DNA of 64,000 bases from Selenomonadales bacterium (GTDB lineage Bacteria > Bacillota > Negativicutes > Sporomusales > UBA7701): positions 1 through 64,000 of the forward strand of contig JARKPR010000002.1 of assembly GCA_029975165.1 (NCBI GenBank). The letters are read 5' to 3'. The translations under genes were made by a program, and so were the position numbers. Below are positions 8,311 through 18,102 of this stretch, piece by piece. Under the pieces are notes generated by a model. The model searched no databases. It was not told where the DNA came from and saw only the letters and a program-made list of their open reading frames with translations. How positions within the stretch are numbered: position 1 is the stretch's first letter; each line of letters begins with the position of its first letter.

Positions 8311-9300
8311 ATGAGCGAGCGAGCAATGCCGGAAAACATCCCGCCCATGCTGGCGAAGGCGGGCGCCCTGCCCGCCGACGGGGCCGCCTGGGGTTTCGAG
8401 ATCAAATGGGACGGCATCCGCGCCGTCGCCTACCTCGACAAGGGACAGCTGCGCCTCCAGAGCCGCAACCGCAAAGATATCGCCGCCCAGTACCCCGAGC
8501 TGGCCGCCCTGGCCTCCTCCCTGCCCGGCCGCCGCCTCATCCTCGACGGCGAAATCGTCGCCCTCGGCGCCGACGGCCGGCCGTCCTTCGCCCGCCTCCA
8601 GCACCGCATGGGGCTGAGTTCACCCCGCGCCATCGCCGAGGTCGGGCGGAACGTCCCCGCCACCTACATCATTTTCGACATCCTCTACCTCGACGGCCGC
8701 CTGCTGCTCGCCGAGCCCTACAACGAGCGCCGCCGCATCCTCGAAGACCTGTCCCCGGCCGGCCCGGCTTGGCAGACGCCGGCCCACAAGCGCGGCGACG
8801 GGCCGGATATGCTGGCCGCCAGCCGGGCGGTCGGCCTCGAAGGCATCCTCGCCAAGCGGCTCGACAGCGAATACGAGGCCGGCAAACGCAGCGGCGCGTG
8901 GCTGAAGATCAAGAATCAGCGCCGCCAGGAGCTGGTCATCGCCGGCTGGATGCCCGGCCGGGGCCGGCGCCGCGGCACGATCGGCGCCCTGCTCGTCGGC
9001 TACTGGCGCCGCCCGCCCGGCGGCGGCGAACCCGTCCTCGCATACGCCGGCAAGGTCGGCACCGGCTTTTCCGACCGCACGCTCGCCGACCTGGCGGCCA
9101 GGCTCGCCCCCTTACGCCGCGACGCCAGCCCTTTCGCGGTCCGGCCGCCGCTCGCCGACGCCGTTTTCGCCGCCCCCGTGCTCGTCGGCGAATTCGAATT
9201 CACCGAATGGACCCCCAACGACACCCTGCGCCACCCTTCCTTCAAAGGCCTGCGCCCCGACAAGGACGCCGGCGAGGTGGTGCGGGAACCGACGCCATGA
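8311..9300 (+). CDS. ligD: ATP-dependent DNA ligase, LigD ligase domain
   Basis: 329 aa. Nucleotidyl-transferase domain with the adenylation Lys K32 in FEIKWDGIRAVAYL, motif III/IIIa region IIFDILYLDG, motif IV near GLEGILAKR and motif V in SGAWLKIKNQ. The OB-fold follows (VIAGWMPGRG to the C-terminus). It corresponds to the ligase module of LigD as a separate protein, without polymerase or nuclease modules. First gene of an NHEJ operon with Ku and the LigD polymerase; it seals double-strand breaks, chiefly in non-dividing cells or germinating spores. Confidence 0.93.
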   Translation: MSERAMPENIPPMLAKAGALPADGAAWGFEIKWDGIRAVAYLDKGQLRLQSRNRKDIAAQYPELAALASSLPGRRLILDGEIVALGADGRPSFARLQHRMGLSSPRAIAEVGRNVPATYIIFDILYLDGRLLLAEPYNERRRILEDLSPAGPAWQTPAHKRGDGPDMLAASRAVGLEGILAKRLDSEYEAGKRSGAWLKIKNQRRQELVIAGWMPGRGRRRGTIGALLVGYWRRPPGGGEPVLAYAGKVGTGFSDRTLADLAARLAPLRRDASPFAVRPPLADAVFAAPVLVGEFEFTEWTPNDTLRHPSFKGLRPDKDAGEVVREPTP

Positions 9301-9313
9301 CAGGAGGGATAAC

Positions 9314-10135
9314 ATGCCGCGGCCCATCTGGAGCGGGGCGATCAGTTTCGGACTGGTCAACGTGCCGGTAAAATTGTATAATGCTGTCAAGAAACGAACG
9401 GTACACTTCCATCAGTTGCGCGCCAGGGACGGCTGCCGCATCCGCCTCAAGAAGGTTTGCGCCGCCGACGGCGAGGAAGTCGCCGCCGAAAACATCGTCA
9501 AAGGCTACGAGGTTTCCCCCGACCGCTACGTCACCGTGGCGGCCGAGGAGCTGCAGACCATCTATCCCCAGGCCAGCCGCAGCATCGAGATCGAGGATTT
9601 CGTCCGCCTGGAGGAAATCGACCCCCTGTATTTCGAACAATCTTATTACCTGGTTCCCGACAAGGGCGCGGCCAAGCCCTATAGGCTCCTGATGACGGCG
9701 ATGCGCGACGCCGGCCGCGTGGCCGTGGCCCGCTTCGTCCTCCGCAACAAGGAGTACCTGGCGGCCCTCCGCCCTGCCGGGCAGGTCCTGAGCCTGGCGA
9801 CCATGCACTTCGCCGACGAGATCATCCCGCTGGAGGAACTCGAGGGCCTGCCTGACGAAGAGACGGAGCCTACCAAGCGGGAACTGGCGATGGCCGGCCA
9901 GCTCATCGAATCGCTGACCGCCGCCTTCGACCCGAAAAAGTATCACAACGAATACTACCGGCGGGTGATGGACCTCATCGAGCGCAAGGCCGAGGGCCAG
10001 GAGATCGTCGCCCGGCCGGCGGCCGAGGAAGGGGCCAAGGTCATCGACCTCATGGCCGCGCTCGAGGCCAGCCTGGCCGCCGTCAAGAAGAAACCGCCCG
10101 TCAAGGAGAGGAGGAAGAGGGCCAGTGCCCGCTAA
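9314..10135 (+). CDS. ku: Ku protein, DNA double-strand break repair
   Basis: 273 aa homodimeric Ku that rings DNA ends and recruits LigD. The start MPRPIWSGAISFGLVNVPV is the strongly conserved N-terminus of bacterial Ku. The core beta-barrel follows, with a Lys/Arg-rich C-terminal tail (KKKPPVKERRKRAS) typical for DNA binding. RBS AGGAGGG; lies 13 bases after the ligase and overlaps the polymerase gene by 11 bases. Confidence 0.97.
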   Translation: MPRPIWSGAISFGLVNVPVKLYNAVKKRTVHFHQLRARDGCRIRLKKVCAADGEEVAAENIVKGYEVSPDRYVTVAAEELQTIYPQASRSIEIEDFVRLEEIDPLYFEQSYYLVPDKGAAKPYRLLMTAMRDAGRVAVARFVLRNKEYLAALRPAGQVLSLATMHFADEIIPLEELEGLPDEETEPTKRELAMAGQLIESLTAAFDPKKYHNEYYRRVMDLIERKAEGQEIVARPAAEEGAKVIDLMAALEASLAAVKKKPPVKERRKRASAR

Positions 10136-11033
10136 AACGCTTGTCAAGATCGCCGGCCAGGAGCTGGCGCTGTCCAACCTGGACAAGGTCTTCTACCCGG
10201 CGACCGGCTTCACCAAGGGCGAGATGATCGACTACTACATCCGCATCGCCCCCGTTCTCCTGCCCCATCTCGCCGGACGGCCGGTCACGCTCAAGCGCTA
10301 CCCCGGCGGTGCGGCCGACGACTTCTTCTACCAGAAGGAGTGCCCGTCCCATCGCCCTGACTGGGTGCCGACCGCGCCGGTGTGGAGCGAGGGCAACAAC
10401 CGCAACATCAATTTCTGCCTGCTGGCCGACGTGCCGGCCCTTGTGTGGGCGGCCAATCTCGCCGCCCTGGAGCTGCACACGTCGCTTTCCCTGGCCGTCG
10501 CCGTCGCCACGCCGACGATGCTGGTCTTCGACCTCGACCCCGGGCCGCCGGCCACCGTCGTTGATTGCGCCCAGGTCGGGCTGTGGCTCAAGGCCGTTTT
10601 CGACCGCCACGGCCTGGCATCTTTCCCGAAAACATCCGGGTCCAAAGGCCTGCAGGTCTACATCCCTCTCAACACCCCGACCGACTACGACCGCACGAAA
10701 TCCTTCGCCCGCGCCCTCGCCCAGCTGCTTGAGAAGCAGCATCCCAACAAGGTTGTCTCGCGGATGACCAAGGCGCTGCGCACCGGCAAAGTCTTCGTCG
10801 ACTGGAGCCAAAACGACGAGCACAAGACCACCGTCTGCGTCTACTCGCTGCGGGCGCGGGAAAAGCCGACCGCCTCCGCACCCGTCACCTGGGACGAGGT
10901 CGCCGCCGCGTGGGAGAAGCGCGACGCGACCCTGCTCGCTTTCGAAGCGGCCGACGTCCTGGCCCGAGTCGAGAAATACGGCGATTTATTTGCCCCGGTG
11001 CTGACTTTGAAGCAAAAGCTGCCGTCACTTTAA
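10125..11033 (+). CDS. ligD: LigD-type DNA polymerase/primase
   Basis: 302 aa archaeo-eukaryotic primase-like polymerase of the LigD POL family, which fills gaps and adds ribonucleotides at broken ends. It begins with ELALSNLDKVFYPATGFTKGEMIDYY and carries the metal-binding D136 and D138 in MLVFDLDPG; KGLQVYIPL is also typical. The start is GTG at 10125 inside the end of ku, with GGAGAGGAGG upstream. Ligase and polymerase are split here on either side of Ku, and the phosphoesterase module of LigD is missing from the locus. Confidence 0.94.
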   Translation: MPAKTLVKIAGQELALSNLDKVFYPATGFTKGEMIDYYIRIAPVLLPHLAGRPVTLKRYPGGAADDFFYQKECPSHRPDWVPTAPVWSEGNNRNINFCLLADVPALVWAANLAALELHTSLSLAVAVATPTMLVFDLDPGPPATVVDCAQVGLWLKAVFDRHGLASFPKTSGSKGLQVYIPLNTPTDYDRTKSFARALAQLLEKQHPNKVVSRMTKALRTGKVFVDWSQNDEHKTTVCVYSLRAREKPTASAPVTWDEVAAAWEKRDATLLAFEAADVLARVEKYGDLFAPVLTLKQKLPSL

Positions 11034-11036
11034 AAC

Positions 11037-11074
11037 AAGGCCCCGCTTCACAGTACGTGCAGCGGGGCCTTTTC
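11037..11074. terminator. Bidirectional terminator between ligD-pol and thrC
   Basis: AAGGCCCCGCT / AGCGGGGCCTT 11-bp stem with a 13-base loop, T-rich on both flanks. It serves the two convergent genes. Confidence 0.85.
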
Positions 11075-11082
11075 GCGTAATT

Positions 11083-12585
11083 TTATTTTTCGGCCAGAGC
11101 CTTGATGACCACCGCCTGCATTTCGGCCGGCTCGCACACCGCCGTGTGCCGCACGGCCTTGTGCTCGAGCACGGCGAGGGATAGCGGCACCGGCAGCCCG
11201 GTCAGGCGGGCCAGTTCCCGCGCGGCCGCGAACGCCGGCTTGCCGGCCGCGGCGGCGGGGCCGGCAAGGGCGGCCAGCACGCTGTCGTTGAACTTGAACG
11301 GGCTGGCGGTCGATACGATCACGGCCGGAGCCGCGTCGCCGGTGGCCCGCCGGTAGGCCTGGCACACGTGGTACGCCACGGCCGTATGGGGATCGATGAG
11401 ATAGCGGTACTTGCCGTACACCGCCTTGATCGCCTCGGTGGTATCCATGTCGCTGGCCCAGTCGGACCAGAACGTCTCCCGGATGGCGTCCAGCGCCCGC
11501 CCGGCGACCGTATACGCGCCGCCGGCGGCCAGCTCGCCCATCCAGGCCGCCACCTGGCCGGCGTCGCCGCCGGTGGCGTGGTAAAGCAGCCGCTCCAGGT
11601 TGCTGGAGATGAGGATATCCATTGAAGGCGACAGCGTCTTGTGGAAGCCGCGCCGCCGGTCGTACACCCCGGTTTGGAGAAACTCCGTCAGCACATTGTT
11701 GCTGTTAGCCGCGCATATAAGCCGCTTGACCGGCAGCCCCATCAGCTTGGCGTAATAGCCGGCGAGGATGTTGCCGAAATTGCCGGTCGGCACGACGAAA
11801 TTCACCGGCTGCCCGGCGGCCACCGCCCCGGTTTTGAGCAGGTCGGCGTACGCGCTGTAGTAGTAGACGATCTGCGGCACCAGGCGGCCCCAGTTGATCG
11901 AGTTGGCGGACGAAAGCTTGAAGCCGCGGGCGGCCAGTTTCTCGCCGGCGGCCCGGTCGCCGAAAATCTTCTTCACGCCGGACTGGGTATCGTCGAAGTT
12001 GCCGCGCACGGCCACGACCGCGACGTTTCCCCCCTCCTGGGTCACCATCTGCAGGCGCTGCATCGCGCTCACCCCCTCGTGGGGGAAGAATACGACGATG
12101 CGGGTGCGGTCCACGTCGCGGAACCCCTCCAGCGCCGCCTTGCCGGTATCGCCCGACGTGGCGACGAGGATGACGATCTCCGCCTCCTCGCCCGTCTTGG
12201 CCATCGCCTTCACGAGCAGCCGGGGCAGGATCTGCAGGGCCATGTCCTTGAAGGCGTTCGTCGGTCCGTGCCACAGCTCCAGTATGAAGGTATGCGCGTC
12301 CAGCCCGGTCACCGGGGCAACGGCGGGGTGGGCGAACTTGGCCGCGCCGTAGGCGGCTTCGACACAGGCGGTGATCTCCTCGCGGCTAAAGTCGGCGAGG
12401 AAAAGTTCGAGAATGGCGACGGCCCGCTGCCGGTAGTCGAGCGGCACCAGGGACGCCAGGAAAGTCGCGTCGGTCCGCGGCACGGCTTCGGGAACGAACA
12501 AGCCGCCATCGGGGGCGATGCCGGCTTTGATCGCCGCGGCCGACGTCAGCCGCCCGTCGCCGCCGCGGGTACTCAGATAAAGCAT
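11083..12585 (-). CDS. thrC: Threonine synthase
   Basis: 500 aa PLP enzyme converting O-phosphohomoserine to threonine. The N-terminal LYLSTRGGD motif and the PLP lysine K113 in HGPTNAFKDMALQ are diagnostic; LVATSGDTGKAALEGF and the VPTGNFGNILAGYYAK phosphate-binding loop follow. Length fits the long thrC class. ATG 12585 (RBS AAAGAGG) is chosen; a longer frame to 12633 would overlap the next gene and has no family sequence. Confidence 0.95.
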   Translation of the reverse strand: MLYLSTRGGDGRLTSAAAIKAGIAPDGGLFVPEAVPRTDATFLASLVPLDYRQRAVAILELFLADFSREEITACVEAAYGAAKFAHPAVAPVTGLDAHTFILELWHGPTNAFKDMALQILPRLLVKAMAKTGEEAEIVILVATSGDTGKAALEGFRDVDRTRIVVFFPHEGVSAMQRLQMVTQEGGNVAVVAVRGNFDDTQSGVKKIFGDRAAGEKLAARGFKLSSANSINWGRLVPQIVYYYSAYADLLKTGAVAAGQPVNFVVPTGNFGNILAGYYAKLMGLPVKRLICAANSNNVLTEFLQTGVYDRRRGFHKTLSPSMDILISSNLERLLYHATGGDAGQVAAWMGELAAGGAYTVAGRALDAIRETFWSDWASDMDTTEAIKAVYGKYRYLIDPHTAVAYHVCQAYRRATGDAAPAVIVSTASPFKFNDSVLAALAGPAAAAGKPAFAAARELARLTGLPVPLSLAVLEHKAVRHTAVCEPAEMQAVVIKALAEK

Positions 12586-12619
12586 ATCAGGCCTCTTTCT
12601 TCCGGCAACCGCCGGACAA

Positions 12620-13096
12620 TTAGGCTTTCTCACGGGCGATGGCGCCCGTCCTGCCGCCCGTCGCCGCCAGCACGCCGGCCGGGGCCAGCACCATCTGGCA
12701 GCCGCGCACGCCGGCGCTTACCGCGATCTCCGGCCAATCGGCCACCGTTGCGTCGAAATACGTCGGGTAGCGCTTTTTCGTCCCGACCGGCGACACCCCG
12801 CCGCGGATATAGCCGGTCAGCGGCTGGACTTCCTTCAGGGGCACCATGTCGACGTTTTTGTTGCCGCTGACGTTCGCCAGAGCCTTGAGGTCGAGCTCGG
12901 CCGAACCGGGGATGCAGGCCAGCAGTATCCCCGACCGGTTGCCCCTGGCGACCAGCGTTTTGAAAACCTGCGCCGGCGGCATGCCGACCTTGGCGGCCAC
13001 GTTCTCGGCGCCCAGATCGGTTTCGTCCACCGGATATTCTATCAGTCGGTAAGCGATTTTGAGACCGTCGAGGATGCGGGCGGCGTTCGTCTTCAC
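12620..13096 (-). CDS. ybaK: Cys-tRNA(Pro)/Cys-tRNA(Cys) deacylase, YbaK/EbsC type
   Basis: 158 aa YbaK-type editing domain. It hydrolyses mischarged aminoacyl-tRNA in trans. Typical features: MKTNAARILDGLKIAYRLIEYPVDE at the N-terminus, the QVFKTLVARG strand with its Lys, and GGVSPVGTKKRYPTYFD near the active site. It is translated just ahead of thrC on the same strand, 34 bases apart. Confidence 0.92.
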   Translation of the reverse strand: MKTNAARILDGLKIAYRLIEYPVDETDLGAENVAAKVGMPPAQVFKTLVARGNRSGILLACIPGSAELDLKALANVSGNKNVDMVPLKEVQPLTGYIRGGVSPVGTKKRYPTYFDATVADWPEIAVSAGVRGCQMVLAPAGVLAATGGRTGAIAREKA

Positions 13097-13116
13097 GCCG
13101 ATCGCCTCATTTCGCC

Positions 13117-14190
13117 TTATTTTACTTCGACAAGCTCGTACGCCAGCGACCCCATGCCGATCTTGGCGGCGTGGCCGATCTGGATCATGGCGTCGTGGCG
13201 GGCGTAGGCCATCTCGGCCAGCGTCTTGCCGTGGGCCTTGGCGGTCAGGTCGAGCGTAGCCTTGTCGATCGCCACCGGGTCGGCGGACGCCAGGATGCCG
13301 ATATCGGGGATCATCTTGCGCTGGTCGACGCTGTAACAGTCACAGTCCTTCGTCATATCGATCATCACGTTGAAAAAGAAGCATTTTCCCTTCTTGCCGA
13401 TCACAGCGCCATAAGCGTGCTCGGCCATACTGCGCTGCAGGAAGCCGGACTCGGCCCCCCAGTCGTACTTCACGGCGTCGAACCGGCACATCGCCAGGCA
13501 CTCGCCGCAGCCGATACATTTCTCCGTCATGATGAACGCCTTGCCGTCTTTGGAAACGATCGCTTCCTGCGGGCACCACTTGATACACTTGCCGCAGAAG
13601 CGGCAGCTCTCCGTGATGACTTCCGGCAGCAGGGCCGAATGCTGGCGCATCTTGCCCATGCGGCTGGCCAGGCCCATGCCGAGGTTCTTCAGGCAGGCAC
13701 CCAGCCCGGCGGCGACGTGGCCGGTGGGATGAGACACGGCGATCATCGCGTCGGCGCTCATGACCTCCCGCGCCACTTTCACGCTTTTATGCAGCTCGCC
13801 GTCGATCGTCACCTCATATTCGGTGGTGCCGGTAAGGCCGTCGGCCATGATGAACGGGGCGCCCACGTTGTCGATGCCGAAGCCGTGCCGGTGGGCGTGG
13901 AGCAGGTGCTTCACGGCGTTTTCCCGTTCGCCTTTGTAGAGGGTGGAGGTTTCGGTGAGAAAGGGTACGCCGCCCTTGTCCTTCGCCTTGTCGACCAGCA
14001 CTTTTATCAGTTCGGGCTTGATGTGGGTCGTGTTCTTCTTTTCGCCGACATGGAGCTTGATGGCGACGAAGTCCTCAGCGGCGACGGCGGCTTCGGCGCC
14101 CGACGCCTGGTAGACCTTCGCCAGCGCCTGCGCCTGCGCGGCGGGCGGCAGGCCGTCGGCCACGGGGAGAAAGAATACTTTAGCGGTCAT
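13117..14190 (-). CDS. DUF362 protein with two [4Fe-4S] ferredoxin motifs
   Basis: 357 aa. A DUF362 domain surrounds a ferredoxin insert with CRFCGKCIKWCPQEAI and CIGCGECLAMCRFDAV, giving two 4Fe-4S clusters. DUF362 motifs include AIKLHVGEKKNTTHI near the start and CDCYSV plus GILASADPVAID near the end. Biochemical role unknown, with electron transfer likely. The ATG at 14190 has GAGGTG upstream; the longer frame to 14451 runs through a non-coding hairpin region and is rejected. Confidence 0.88.
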   Translation of the reverse strand: MTAKVFFLPVADGLPPAAQAQALAKVYQASGAEAAVAAEDFVAIKLHVGEKKNTTHIKPELIKVLVDKAKDKGGVPFLTETSTLYKGERENAVKHLLHAHRHGFGIDNVGAPFIMADGLTGTTEYEVTIDGELHKSVKVAREVMSADAMIAVSHPTGHVAAGLGACLKNLGMGLASRMGKMRQHSALLPEVITESCRFCGKCIKWCPQEAIVSKDGKAFIMTEKCIGCGECLAMCRFDAVKYDWGAESGFLQRSMAEHAYGAVIGKKGKCFFFNVMIDMTKDCDCYSVDQRKMIPDIGILASADPVAIDKATLDLTAKAHGKTLAEMAYARHDAMIQIGHAAKIGMGSLAYELVEVK

Positions 14191-14327
14191 TTGATACACC
14201 TCGCGTTCGGTCTTGGTTTTCTCAAAATGATATATTCTCTTCCTGGTTTTGTCAAGACGGCGGCCGGCCGGCGCCAAGGTAAAGCCGCGGGCGCATCCGC
14301 CCGCGGCTTCCCGGCGGCACCGGAGAA

Positions 14328-14588
14328 TCAGAAGTCCAAGTCCATCGTCTTTACCTTCACATTGGGAATGGTGCGCAACTTGGCCTCCATGTCCCCGACC
14401 GGGACATCCTCGCCGCACAGTTGCAGGAGGATGAGGCCGGTGTTCGTGCACTGGTCGATGGCCGCGTCGTGGAGGCCCAGCCTGACCCGGATGAAACAGC
14501 CGAACTCGGTGAGGATGTCCTGAACCTTCGGGGCGGTCTCGATGCGGTTTTCCTGAAGAATGGCCATGATTCGCGAACAGTTGGTCAT
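14328..14588 (-). CDS. Small ACT-like protein, TM1266/hydrogenase-regulator type
   Basis: 86 aa. Resembles the TM1266 family (putative iron-only hydrogenase system regulators, ACT/NikR-like fold): short N-terminal strand IMAILQENR, helix with VQDILTEFGCFIRVRLGLHDA, ILLQLCGEDVPVGDMEAKLRTIPNVKVKTMDLDF at the end. Molecular function not established. ATG 14588 is preferred to GTG 14597 because GGAGG lies eight bases before it. Confidence 0.75.
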   Translation of the reverse strand: MTNCSRIMAILQENRIETAPKVQDILTEFGCFIRVRLGLHDAAIDQCTNTGLILLQLCGEDVPVGDMEAKLRTIPNVKVKTMDLDF

Positions 14589-14799
14589 TGACGTCACCTC
14601 CGGTAAATTACTTGCATACTACCTAATATTGCATATATTCTTCTTTTCCATGCGCGGCAATCCCTGCCGGCGGGACGCCTGCAGGCGCTGATAAGCAAAA
14701 AAAAAGAAAAATTCTTTTCCGAAACTTTTCTCATAAAGGGTTTGATCGTTTTAGCGTAGTAATACCATAATTAATAGTTATTTTTATGGAGATAACGGC

Positions 14800-15864
14800 A
14801 TGACCGCAAACGACAATGCCCGCCGGACCGTCCAGCTCAGCGTCGACCGCCTCGTCCCCGGCATGGAGCTGGCCCAGGATCTGCTGTCGGCCGACGGCGC
14901 CATCCTCGCCGGCGCCGGCACCATCCTCAGCGGCTACACCATCGGCAAGCTGAAAAACTGGCAGGTCGCCACCGTCGCCATCGTCAGCGAAGCGCCGGTC
15001 AATCCCATCCTCAGCCGCGAAGTCGAGCAGTTCGTCAATAGCTACAACAAGTCGGTCAGCGTCGTCGAGCAGGCGTTCGCCACTCTGCGCTCCTGCCAGG
15101 AAGTTCCCCTGGAAAGCTTCACGGCGGCGGCCGACGAGCTTTCCGCCGGCGTGCAGGCGGCCGGCAATGTCGTCGACCGGCTGTACGATCTGCCGCCCTG
15201 CGACGACGCCACCTTCCAGCACAGCGTCAACGTCGGCGTCATCGCCGCCCTCATCGCCACCTGGCTGGACTATCCTCCCGAAGTTGTCAACGCCGTCTCC
15301 CTCGCCGGCCTGCTTCACGATGTCGGCAAATCACAGCTCCCCGCGTCCATCCTCCACCGCACCCACCGGCTGCCGCCGGCCGACTACGCCTACTACCAGC
15401 AGCACGTCCGCTACGGCTTCGAGCTTACGCGGGGCCTCGACCTCGCCGCCAGCGTCAAGGCCGGCGTCTCCCAGCACCACGAGCGCAATGACCGCAGCGG
15501 TTACCCGCTCGGCCTGGCAAGCGATAAAATCCACCCCTATGCCAAGATCGTCGCCGTGGCCGACATTTACGACGAAGCTCTGACCATCAACCGCGACCCG
15601 TCCGTGGTGTACAGCCCCTACACCGGGCTGGAAAAGATCAACGACGTCAAACACCAGGCCGCCCCGGAGATTTGCCTGCTATTCTCCTCGCGGATGCTCA
15701 ACTTCCTGTCCGGCAACGTCGTCGCCCTGAGCGACGGCCGCCAGGGCCGCGTCGTCTACCTAAACCCCGTCTCGCCCTCCCGCTCGATCGTCCAGCTCGC
15801 CAGCGGCGCCGTCCTCGACCTCGCCGACGATCCCGAACTGCGCATCCACCACGTCATCCGTTAG
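14800..15864 (+). CDS. HD-GYP domain protein, probable cyclic-di-GMP phosphodiesterase
   Basis: 354 aa. N-terminal 125 residues carry no recognised sensor domain (starts like [17 protein letters not shown], often seen before HD-GYP). The HD-GYP domain covers about 130-290: H173-D174 and K177 in LLHDVGK, H226-H227-E228 in [14 protein letters not shown], and GYP at 234-236. Met/Gly positions of the classic HHExxDGxGYP are changed (NDRSGYP). [14 protein letters not shown] follows instead of the usual YDALTS. It probably degrades c-di-GMP. A C-terminal 60-residue beta domain follows. RBS GGAG eight bases upstream; 11-base convergent overlap with aroF. Confidence 0.88.
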   Translation: MTANDNARRTVQLSVDRLVPGMELAQDLLSADGAILAGAGTILSGYTIGKLKNWQVATVAIVSEAPVNPILSREVEQFVNSYNKSVSVVEQAFATLRSCQEVPLESFTAAADELSAGVQAAGNVVDRLYDLPPCDDATFQHSVNVGVIAALIATWLDYPPEVVNAVSLAGLLHDVGKSQLPASILHRTHRLPPADYAYYQQHVRYGFELTRGLDLAASVKAGVSQHHERNDRSGYPLGLASDKIHPYAKIVAVADIYDEALTINRDPSVVYSPYTGLEKINDVKHQAAPEICLLFSSRMLNFLSGNVVALSDGRQGRVVYLNPVSPSRSIVQLASGAVLDLADDPELRIHHVIR

Positions 15865-16882
15865 CGGCGGCCGCCGCCGAACGGAGAAAGCCGGCCAGCG
15901 CCGTCACTTCGCGCATCAGCCCTTTGAACTCAGCGGGGTCGAGCGACTGCGGGCCGTCGGACAAGGCCTGCGCCGGATTGGGATGCATCTCGATCATCAG
16001 GCCGTCCGCGCCGGCGGCCACGGCGGCCAGCGCCATCGGCCGCACCAGTTCGCGGCGGCCGGTGCCGTGGCTGGGGTCGACGATCACCGGCAGATGGCTC
16101 AGCTGCTTTATCGCCCCCACGGCGCTCAGGTCGAGCGTGTTGCGGGTATACTCCTCGAACGTGCGGATGCCGCGCTCGCACAGCACCACCTGGTAATTGC
16201 CCTCGCTGAGGATATACTCCGCCGCATGCAGCCATTCGCTGATCGTCGCGGCGATGCCCCGCTTGAGGAGCACCGGCTTGCCGGCCTGGCCGACCGCCTG
16301 CAGCAGCTTGAAGTTCTGCATATTGCGCGCCCCGACCTGCAATATGTCCGCATACGCGGCCACCATCTCCACCGAGGTCACATCCACGACCTCGGTGATT
16401 ATTTTCAGGCCGGTCGCCGCCCGCGCCTCGTCCAGCAGCTCCAGGCCGCGCCTTTCCAGCCCCTGGAACGAATACGGCGACGTCCGCGGCTTGAACGCCC
16501 CGCCCCGCAGGAACTGCGCGCCGCCCTCCCGGGCGATCTCGGCCGCCTCCAGCAGCTGCTCGCGGCTCTCCACGGCGCACGGCCCGGCCATCACCGCCAG
16601 GCTGCCGCCGCCGATGGTCACCCCGCCGGCGTCGATCACCGTCGCCGTCGGCCGAAACTGCCTGCTGGCCAGCTTATAGCTGTCGGTCACCGGCAAAACT
16701 TTCTCCACGCCGGGGAAAGCCTCCACCGGCAGCGTGACGATCAGCCGCTTGTCACCCACGATGCCGACCAGCGTCCGCGACTGTCCGGCCGAGATGCATG
16801 TCGACAGGCCGGCGGCCTCGATGCGGCTCACGACGTTCCGTACCTGGCTGTCGGTCGCGTCCGCCCTCATAACGATTACCAT
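15854..16882 (-). CDS. aroF: 3-deoxy-7-phosphoheptulonate synthase (DAHP synthase)
   Basis: 342 aa, first step of the shikimate pathway (PEP plus erythrose-4-phosphate). Type I-beta architecture: an N-terminal ferredoxin-like regulatory domain of about 70 residues ([18 protein letters not shown]) and a barrel with [29 protein letters not shown] and [11 protein letters not shown]. It lies 12 bases downstream of pheA in the same operon and is therefore under the Phe T-box. Confidence 0.95.
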   Translation of the reverse strand: MVIVMRADATDSQVRNVVSRIEAAGLSTCISAGQSRTLVGIVGDKRLIVTLPVEAFPGVEKVLPVTDSYKLASRQFRPTATVIDAGGVTIGGGSLAVMAGPCAVESREQLLEAAEIAREGGAQFLRGGAFKPRTSPYSFQGLERRGLELLDEARAATGLKIITEVVDVTSVEMVAAYADILQVGARNMQNFKLLQAVGQAGKPVLLKRGIAATISEWLHAAEYILSEGNYQVVLCERGIRTFEEYTRNTLDLSAVGAIKQLSHLPVIVDPSHGTGRRELVRPMALAAVAAGADGLMIEMHPNPAQALSDGPQSLDPAEFKGLMREVTALAGFLRSAAAAANG

Positions 16883-16894
16883 AACCTTACCTCC

Positions 16895-17761
16895 TTACTC
16901 CGGCTCGACTACCGATACCGGATATGAGCCGAGGCTCTTGAACCACAGGCTTTTCGCCCGCACGGCCGCCACCGCGTCGCGGACATGCTCCTCCTCCAGG
17001 CTGCCTTCGGCGTCGAGGAAGAAAATGTAGAACCCCAGACCGGTGCGGGCCGGCCGCGACTCGATCTTCGTCAAATTGACCTGCCGGCGGGCGAACTCGC
17101 CGAGGATGTCGTGCAGGCTGCCCGGCTTCTCGCCGTTGATCTGGCAGATTAGCGACGTCTTGACCTTCGCCCCCTCGGGCCTGACGGCGCCCTGGGCGAG
17201 AACGATGAACCGCGTACTGTTCAGGGGATTGTCCTGGATGTCGGTCGCCGTCACCTTGAGGCCGTAAAGCTGGGCGGCGCGCGCGCTGCCGATCGCGGCG
17301 TGGTGCTTCGCGCCGCTCGCCACCTGATAGGCCGCCGCCGCCGTGCTTTCCACGGCTACCAGCTCGGCGTCGGGGTAGTGCCGCCGCAAATACTGGCGGC
17401 ACTGCGCCAAAGCCTGGGGGTGGGAAAGGACGACATTGACGTGCCTGGTGTCGTCCCGCGCCAGCAGGTTATGGCGGATGGGCCGCACGATCTCCCTCAC
17501 GATGCTCAGGTCCACCTCGTGGGCCAGCGTATCCAGCGTGATGTTCACCGACCCGTCGAGCGAATTCTCCACCGGCACGATGCCTTCCGCCGCCTCGCCG
17601 TCAGCCACCGCACGGATCACCGCGTCGATGCTGGCATAAGGCGTGAACTCCCCGTCCACCCCGCGGTAAAAGCTCAGGGCGATCTCCTCGCTGAACGTGC
17701 CGCGGGGGCCAAGGTATGCGACCCGCGGGCCGGCGGCAAGTTTTATGCATGTCTGGGCCAT
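16895..17761 (-). CDS. pheA: Prephenate dehydratase
   Basis: 288 aa, converts prephenate to phenylpyruvate in phenylalanine synthesis. Residues 12-190 are the PDT domain (VAYLGPRGTFSEE at the start, NSLDGSV, NSTRFIVLAQG with the catalytic Thr of TRF). Residues 205-280 are the ACT domain (NGEKPGSLHDILGEFA and LTKIESRP), the site of allosteric Phe binding. RBS AAGGAGGAG. First gene of pheA-aroF downstream of a T-box leader. Confidence 0.96.
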   Translation of the reverse strand: MAQTCIKLAAGPRVAYLGPRGTFSEEIALSFYRGVDGEFTPYASIDAVIRAVADGEAAEGIVPVENSLDGSVNITLDTLAHEVDLSIVREIVRPIRHNLLARDDTRHVNVVLSHPQALAQCRQYLRRHYPDAELVAVESTAAAAYQVASGAKHHAAIGSARAAQLYGLKVTATDIQDNPLNSTRFIVLAQGAVRPEGAKVKTSLICQINGEKPGSLHDILGEFARRQVNLTKIESRPARTGLGFYIFFLDAEGSLEEEHVRDAVAAVRAKSLWFKSLGSYPVSVVEPE

Positions 17762-17799
17762 GGTTTCTTCTCCTCCTTAATAAGACGTGATAAGACCGT

Positions 17800-18095
17800 T
17801 TGAATGCCAAAAGCCCCCATCCGTAAAGGACGAGGGCTTAACTCGCGGTACCACCTTTGTTACCCGCCGCAAGGGCGGATCACCTCACAGGGTACGGGCG
17901 TGCGGCCGATACCCCCCTTCTCGTAACGGCGAAGGTTCCCGGCGTCGCCTACTACCCTGGCGGGCTTCAGCTTGCAACTCCCAGGAGAACTTCGGCATTT
18001 GGCCTGTACCGGGCTTCCACCAGTCCCCGGCTCTCTGCGACGAGGCGCCATGCCTACTTTTCCTGTTCATCGTTTTTCCCTGGCATTTAGTTGTT
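17800..18095 (-). promoter_or_regulatory. T-box leader (tRNA-Phe sensing) for pheA-aroF
   Basis: The minus strand carries the T-box AAAGGTGGTACCGCG (17844-17858), followed by a terminator stem GCCCTCGTCC / GGATGGGGGC and TTTT at 17806-17840. Stem I is at the 5' end: CAGGA and GGCAT pair with TCCTG and ATGCC around an internal loop AAAGTA / GAAGTTC. The 3' side of that loop ends in TTC (17987-17989), the Phe codon, matching the pheA function. GAGAGCCGG and TGGTGGAAGC apical elements are present. Uncharged tRNA-Phe should stabilise the antiterminator. Confidence 0.93.
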
Positions 18096-18102
18096 GGAAG
18101 TA

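Noticed and set aside
13171-14523. A 450-codon plus-strand ORF opposite the DUF362 gene
   Set aside because: The minus-strand product has two perfect ferredoxin motifs; the plus-strand product has none and no RBS.
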